A stretch of 64,000 nucleotides of DNA from Phytohabitans flavus. GTDB lineage: Bacteria; Actinomycetota; Actinomycetes; Mycobacteriales; Micromonosporaceae. The number at the start of each line of letters is the position of its first letter. Positions within the stretch are counted from its first letter, which is position 1. The notes beneath the pieces are model-generated. The model was not told the DNA's origin and made no database searches. It saw nothing but the letters and a program-made list of their open reading frames with translations. The stretch lies in NCBI RefSeq assembly GCF_011764545.1, contig NZ_AP022870.1:4758001-4822000 (forward strand), given 5' to 3'. Positions 62,182 through 64,000 of the stretch are shown here, piece after piece. The position numbers and the translations under genes were made by a program.

Positions 62182-62201
62182 ACTTCATGTCGACATTAAG
62201 T
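62182..62201. promoter_or_regulatory. MerR-type operator between merR and the methyltransferase
   Basis: ACTTCATGTCGACATTAAGT is a 20-bp palindrome with one mismatched pair. It lies 8 bp from the merR start and 6 bp from the methyltransferase start, with a TTGACT at 62179-62184 on the plus strand. Confidence 0.65.
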
Positions 62202-62207
62202 CCGACC

Positions 62208-62912
62208 ATGGCGGGCATGTCCAGCCTGCTTGCTGTCCTCGATGCCGTCGACGCGCAGCCCATGTCCGTCAAGCTGCGCGCACGTTCCTACGAGTTGCTC
62301 GGCGACCTCACCGGCCGAACCGTGCTCGACGCCGGCTGCGGCGGTGGCCGCGCGGTCGCCGAGCTGGCCGAGCACGGTGCCCGCGCGGTCGGCGTCGACC
62401 TCGACCCCGAGATGATCGCCGTGGCCCGAAAGCGCTGGCCGGCCGGTGAGTTCCACGTCGGCGACGCCTGCGAGCTGCCGCTCGAGACCAAGTCGGCTTC
62501 CTACTACCGCGCCGACAAGGTGTTGCACACGCTCGACGACCCGGCGCGAGCCGTGGCCGAGGCCCGCCGGGTGCTCGCGCCGGGCGGCCGGGCCGTGCTG
62601 CTCGGCCAGGACTGGGACACGATCGCCATCGACTCGGACGAGCCGGAGGCCACGCGCCGGCTGGTACACGCGAAGGCGGACTCGCTCCCGTCGCCGCGCG
62701 TCGCCCGGAGGTACCGCAACCTGCTGCTCGACGCCGGGTTCACCGACCCGGTCGTCGAGGTGCACACGGCTGTGTTCACCGACGACACCGCACTCGCCGT
62801 GCTGCACCGGATCACCGACGAGCAGAGCTGGCTCGCCGAGCAGGCCGAGCGCGCCCGCACCAACCGCATCTTCGTCGCGATACCGATCTTCCTGGTCGCC
62901 GCCCAGGGCTAG
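62208..62912 (+). CDS. Class I SAM-dependent methyltransferase
   Basis: 234 residues. Motif I is TVLDAGCGGGRAVAELAEHG, the acidic end of the second strand is AVGVDLDPEMIAVA, and post-motifs ADKVLHTLDDPARAVAEARRVLAPGG and AVLLGQDWDT follow. UbiE/Met-type fold. ATG 62187 lies inside the operator, so 62208 (or 62217) is preferred; there is no ribosome site, so the message may be leaderless. Target of the divergent MerR by position. Confidence 0.88.
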   Translation: MAGMSSLLAVLDAVDAQPMSVKLRARSYELLGDLTGRTVLDAGCGGGRAVAELAEHGARAVGVDLDPEMIAVARKRWPAGEFHVGDACELPLETKSASYYRADKVLHTLDDPARAVAEARRVLAPGGRAVLLGQDWDTIAIDSDEPEATRRLVHAKADSLPSPRVARRYRNLLLDAGFTDPVVEVHTAVFTDDTALAVLHRITDEQSWLAEQAERARTNRIFVAIPIFLVAAQG

Positions 62913-62914
62913 CG

Positions 62915-64000
62915 TCAGCGCCACTGGAGGCGCTGGCGGAGCAGGTCGATCTCGGCCGGGTTCGTCGCCAGCGCCAAGGCCCGCTCGTCCTCAGCGCGGG
63001 CGGCATCGGTGTGGCCGGTCGCGCGGAGGAGCTCGGCGCGGGTGGCGTGGTACAGGTGGTAGCCCTCCAACGCGCCGGCGAGCTGATCGAGCTCGGCCAG
63101 GGCGGACCGCGGGCTGTCGGCGTAGCGCAGCGCGACGGCCCGGTGCAGGCGGGTGATCGGCGACGGCTGTACACCGAGCAGCATCGTGTAGAGGACGAGG
63201 ATCTGCGGCCAGTCGGTGTCCTGCCACCGCCTCGCTTCGGCGTGCACGGCGACGATCGCGGCCTGGAGCTGGTACGGCGCGGGCCTGCGCTGGGCGGCGG
63301 CACGGGCGATCAGCCGGCCCGCGTCCTCGATCGCCGCGTGGTCCCACAGTGAGCGGTCCTGGTCCTGGAGTTGGATGATGCCGCCCCGCTCGTCGAAACG
63401 GGCGGCGGCGCGGGCCTGATGCAGGCGGATCAGCGCCAGCAGTCCCATGACCTCGGGTTCGGTGGGCATCAGGCGGTGCAGCAGGGTGGCCAGGAACTCG
63501 GCCTCGTCGGCCAGGTCGCGGTCGTGCGACGCCTCGCCGGTGGTGGTCAGATACCCCTCGTTGAACAGCAGGTAGATGACCGCCAGGACCTCGCCGAGGC
63601 GATCGGCGAGTTCGTCCGGGTCGGGGACCCGGTACGGGATGCCAGCTTCGGTGATCTTGCGTTTGGCACGGGTGATCCGCTGGCCGACCGTCGACTCCGG
63701 CACCAGGAACGCCCGCGCGATCTGCGCCGTGGTCAGGCCGCACACCGCGCGCAGCGTGAGCGCGATCTGGCCGGTGCGGGGCAGGGCCGGGTGGCAGCAG
63801 GTGAACAGCAGCCGCAGCCGGTCGTCCGGCTCCGGCTGGGTCGGCCACTGGAGCAGCGCCAGCTTGCTGCGGTACCGGGCCTCCCGCTTGAGCAGGTCCA
63901 GCCCACGGCGGCGCGCCACGGTGAAGAGCCACGCGTCCGGCCGGTCCGGGATCCCCTCGGCCGGCCAGTGCGCCATCGCCGCCTCGACCGCGTCCTGGAC
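62915..64000 (-). CDS. ECF42-type sigma factor with DUF6596 (start outside the window)
   Basis: 361 residues to the stop at 62915, open to the window edge. End of region 2: VEAAMAHWPAEGIPDRPDAWLFTVARRRGLDLLKRE; region 4: LTLRAVCGLTTAQIARAFLVPESTVGQRITRAKRKI. Then the DUF6596/TPR-like part with the signature YLLFNEGYLTT, ending RQRLQWR. ECF42 genes usually sit next to a DGPF/YCII gene, which would lie beyond 64000. The stop is 3 bases after the methyltransferase stop (convergent). Confidence 0.9.
   Translation of the reverse strand, partial: VQDAVEAAMAHWPAEGIPDRPDAWLFTVARRRGLDLLKREARYRSKLALLQWPTQPEPDDRLRLLFTCCHPALPRTGQIALTLRAVCGLTTAQIARAFLVPESTVGQRITRAKRKITEAGIPYRVPDPDELADRLGEVLAVIYLLFNEGYLTTTGEASHDRDLADEAEFLATLLHRLMPTEPEVMGLLALIRLHQARAAARFDERGGIIQLQDQDRSLWDHAAIEDAGRLIARAAAQRRPAPYQLQAAIVAVHAEARRWQDTDWPQILVLYTMLLGVQPSPITRLHRAVALRYADSPRSALAELDQLAGALEGYHLYHATRAELLRATGHTDAARAEDERALALATNPAEIDLLRQRLQWR

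Noticed and set aside
1..64000. tRNA, rRNA, replication origin or phage attachment sites
   Set aside because: I saw no sequence with the needed features anywhere in the window.

Overview
The window is about 70% GC, with GTG starts, ATGA/GTGA stop-start overlaps and very few T-tract terminators. Gene content (SigE-, SigJ/ECF41- and ECF42-type sigma factors, a RamB-like regulator facing aceA, a clade II catalase, RHS/YD proteins, DUF6153-DUF305 pairs, NarL-type two-component pairs) points to a mycelial actinomycete. Micromonosporaceae is my best guess, on gene content and style only. I saw no rRNA or tRNA genes.

Layout. 1-204 is the tail of a Gfo/Idh/MocA oxidoreductase. 206-4483 (-) is a large membrane NACHT NTPase with a beta-propeller C-terminus. 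4636-6651 (+) is a possible copper-handling group: a His-rich secreted peptide, a DUF305 lipoprotein and CutC. 6739-15359 looks like one sugar or nucleoside-derived substrate locus. It holds a Gfo/Idh oxidoreductase, a reverse operon of LacI regulator, binding protein, two permeases and ribokinase, and two divergent ADP-ribosylglycohydrolase-family genes behind a perfect 18-bp LacI-type palindrome. 15577-19667 is an RHS protein; a complete 983-bp IS5-family element sits exactly behind its stop codon. 21037-24394 (-) holds acylphosphatase, a SigE-type sigma factor with a membrane partner, and a RamB-like regulator divergent from aceA-aceB (24588-27457, glyoxylate shunt). 27839-31516 holds further sigma factors and a streptogrisin-like protein without its catalytic His and Ser. 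31581-33485 is an IS1182-like element. Then follow a TetR/glycosyltransferase pair, a CPBP protease, KatE, a sigma-factor remnant, a PH-domain protein, the metX-metY-CoA-binding operon, OsmC and a flavoprotein. 45918-56468 holds a MarR/hydrolase pair with a 34-bp operator, two NarL-type two-component systems and a MacB-type efflux operon. 56661-64000 holds an AraC regulator facing an FMN reductase/dehydratase pair, an epoxide-hydrolase-like enzyme, an ArsR-SRPBCC-NTF2 operon, a MerR/methyltransferase pair and an ECF42 sigma factor that runs off the edge.

Two window-scale patterns stand out. First, nine copies of a roughly 60-75 bp repeat (called M1 here) sit at eight intergenic sites. Each lies just after a stop codon and points the same way as the gene it follows; convergent gene pairs can carry an inverted pair. 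Two further repeat modules (M2, a long perfect hairpin, and M3, about 130 bp) share these sites. Second, thirteen reading-frame breaks in ten loci between 19 and 56 kb each look like loss of one G or C from a short homopolymer. That is more like a base-calling problem in the assembly than gene decay, so several 'pseudogenes' below are probably intact in the organism.
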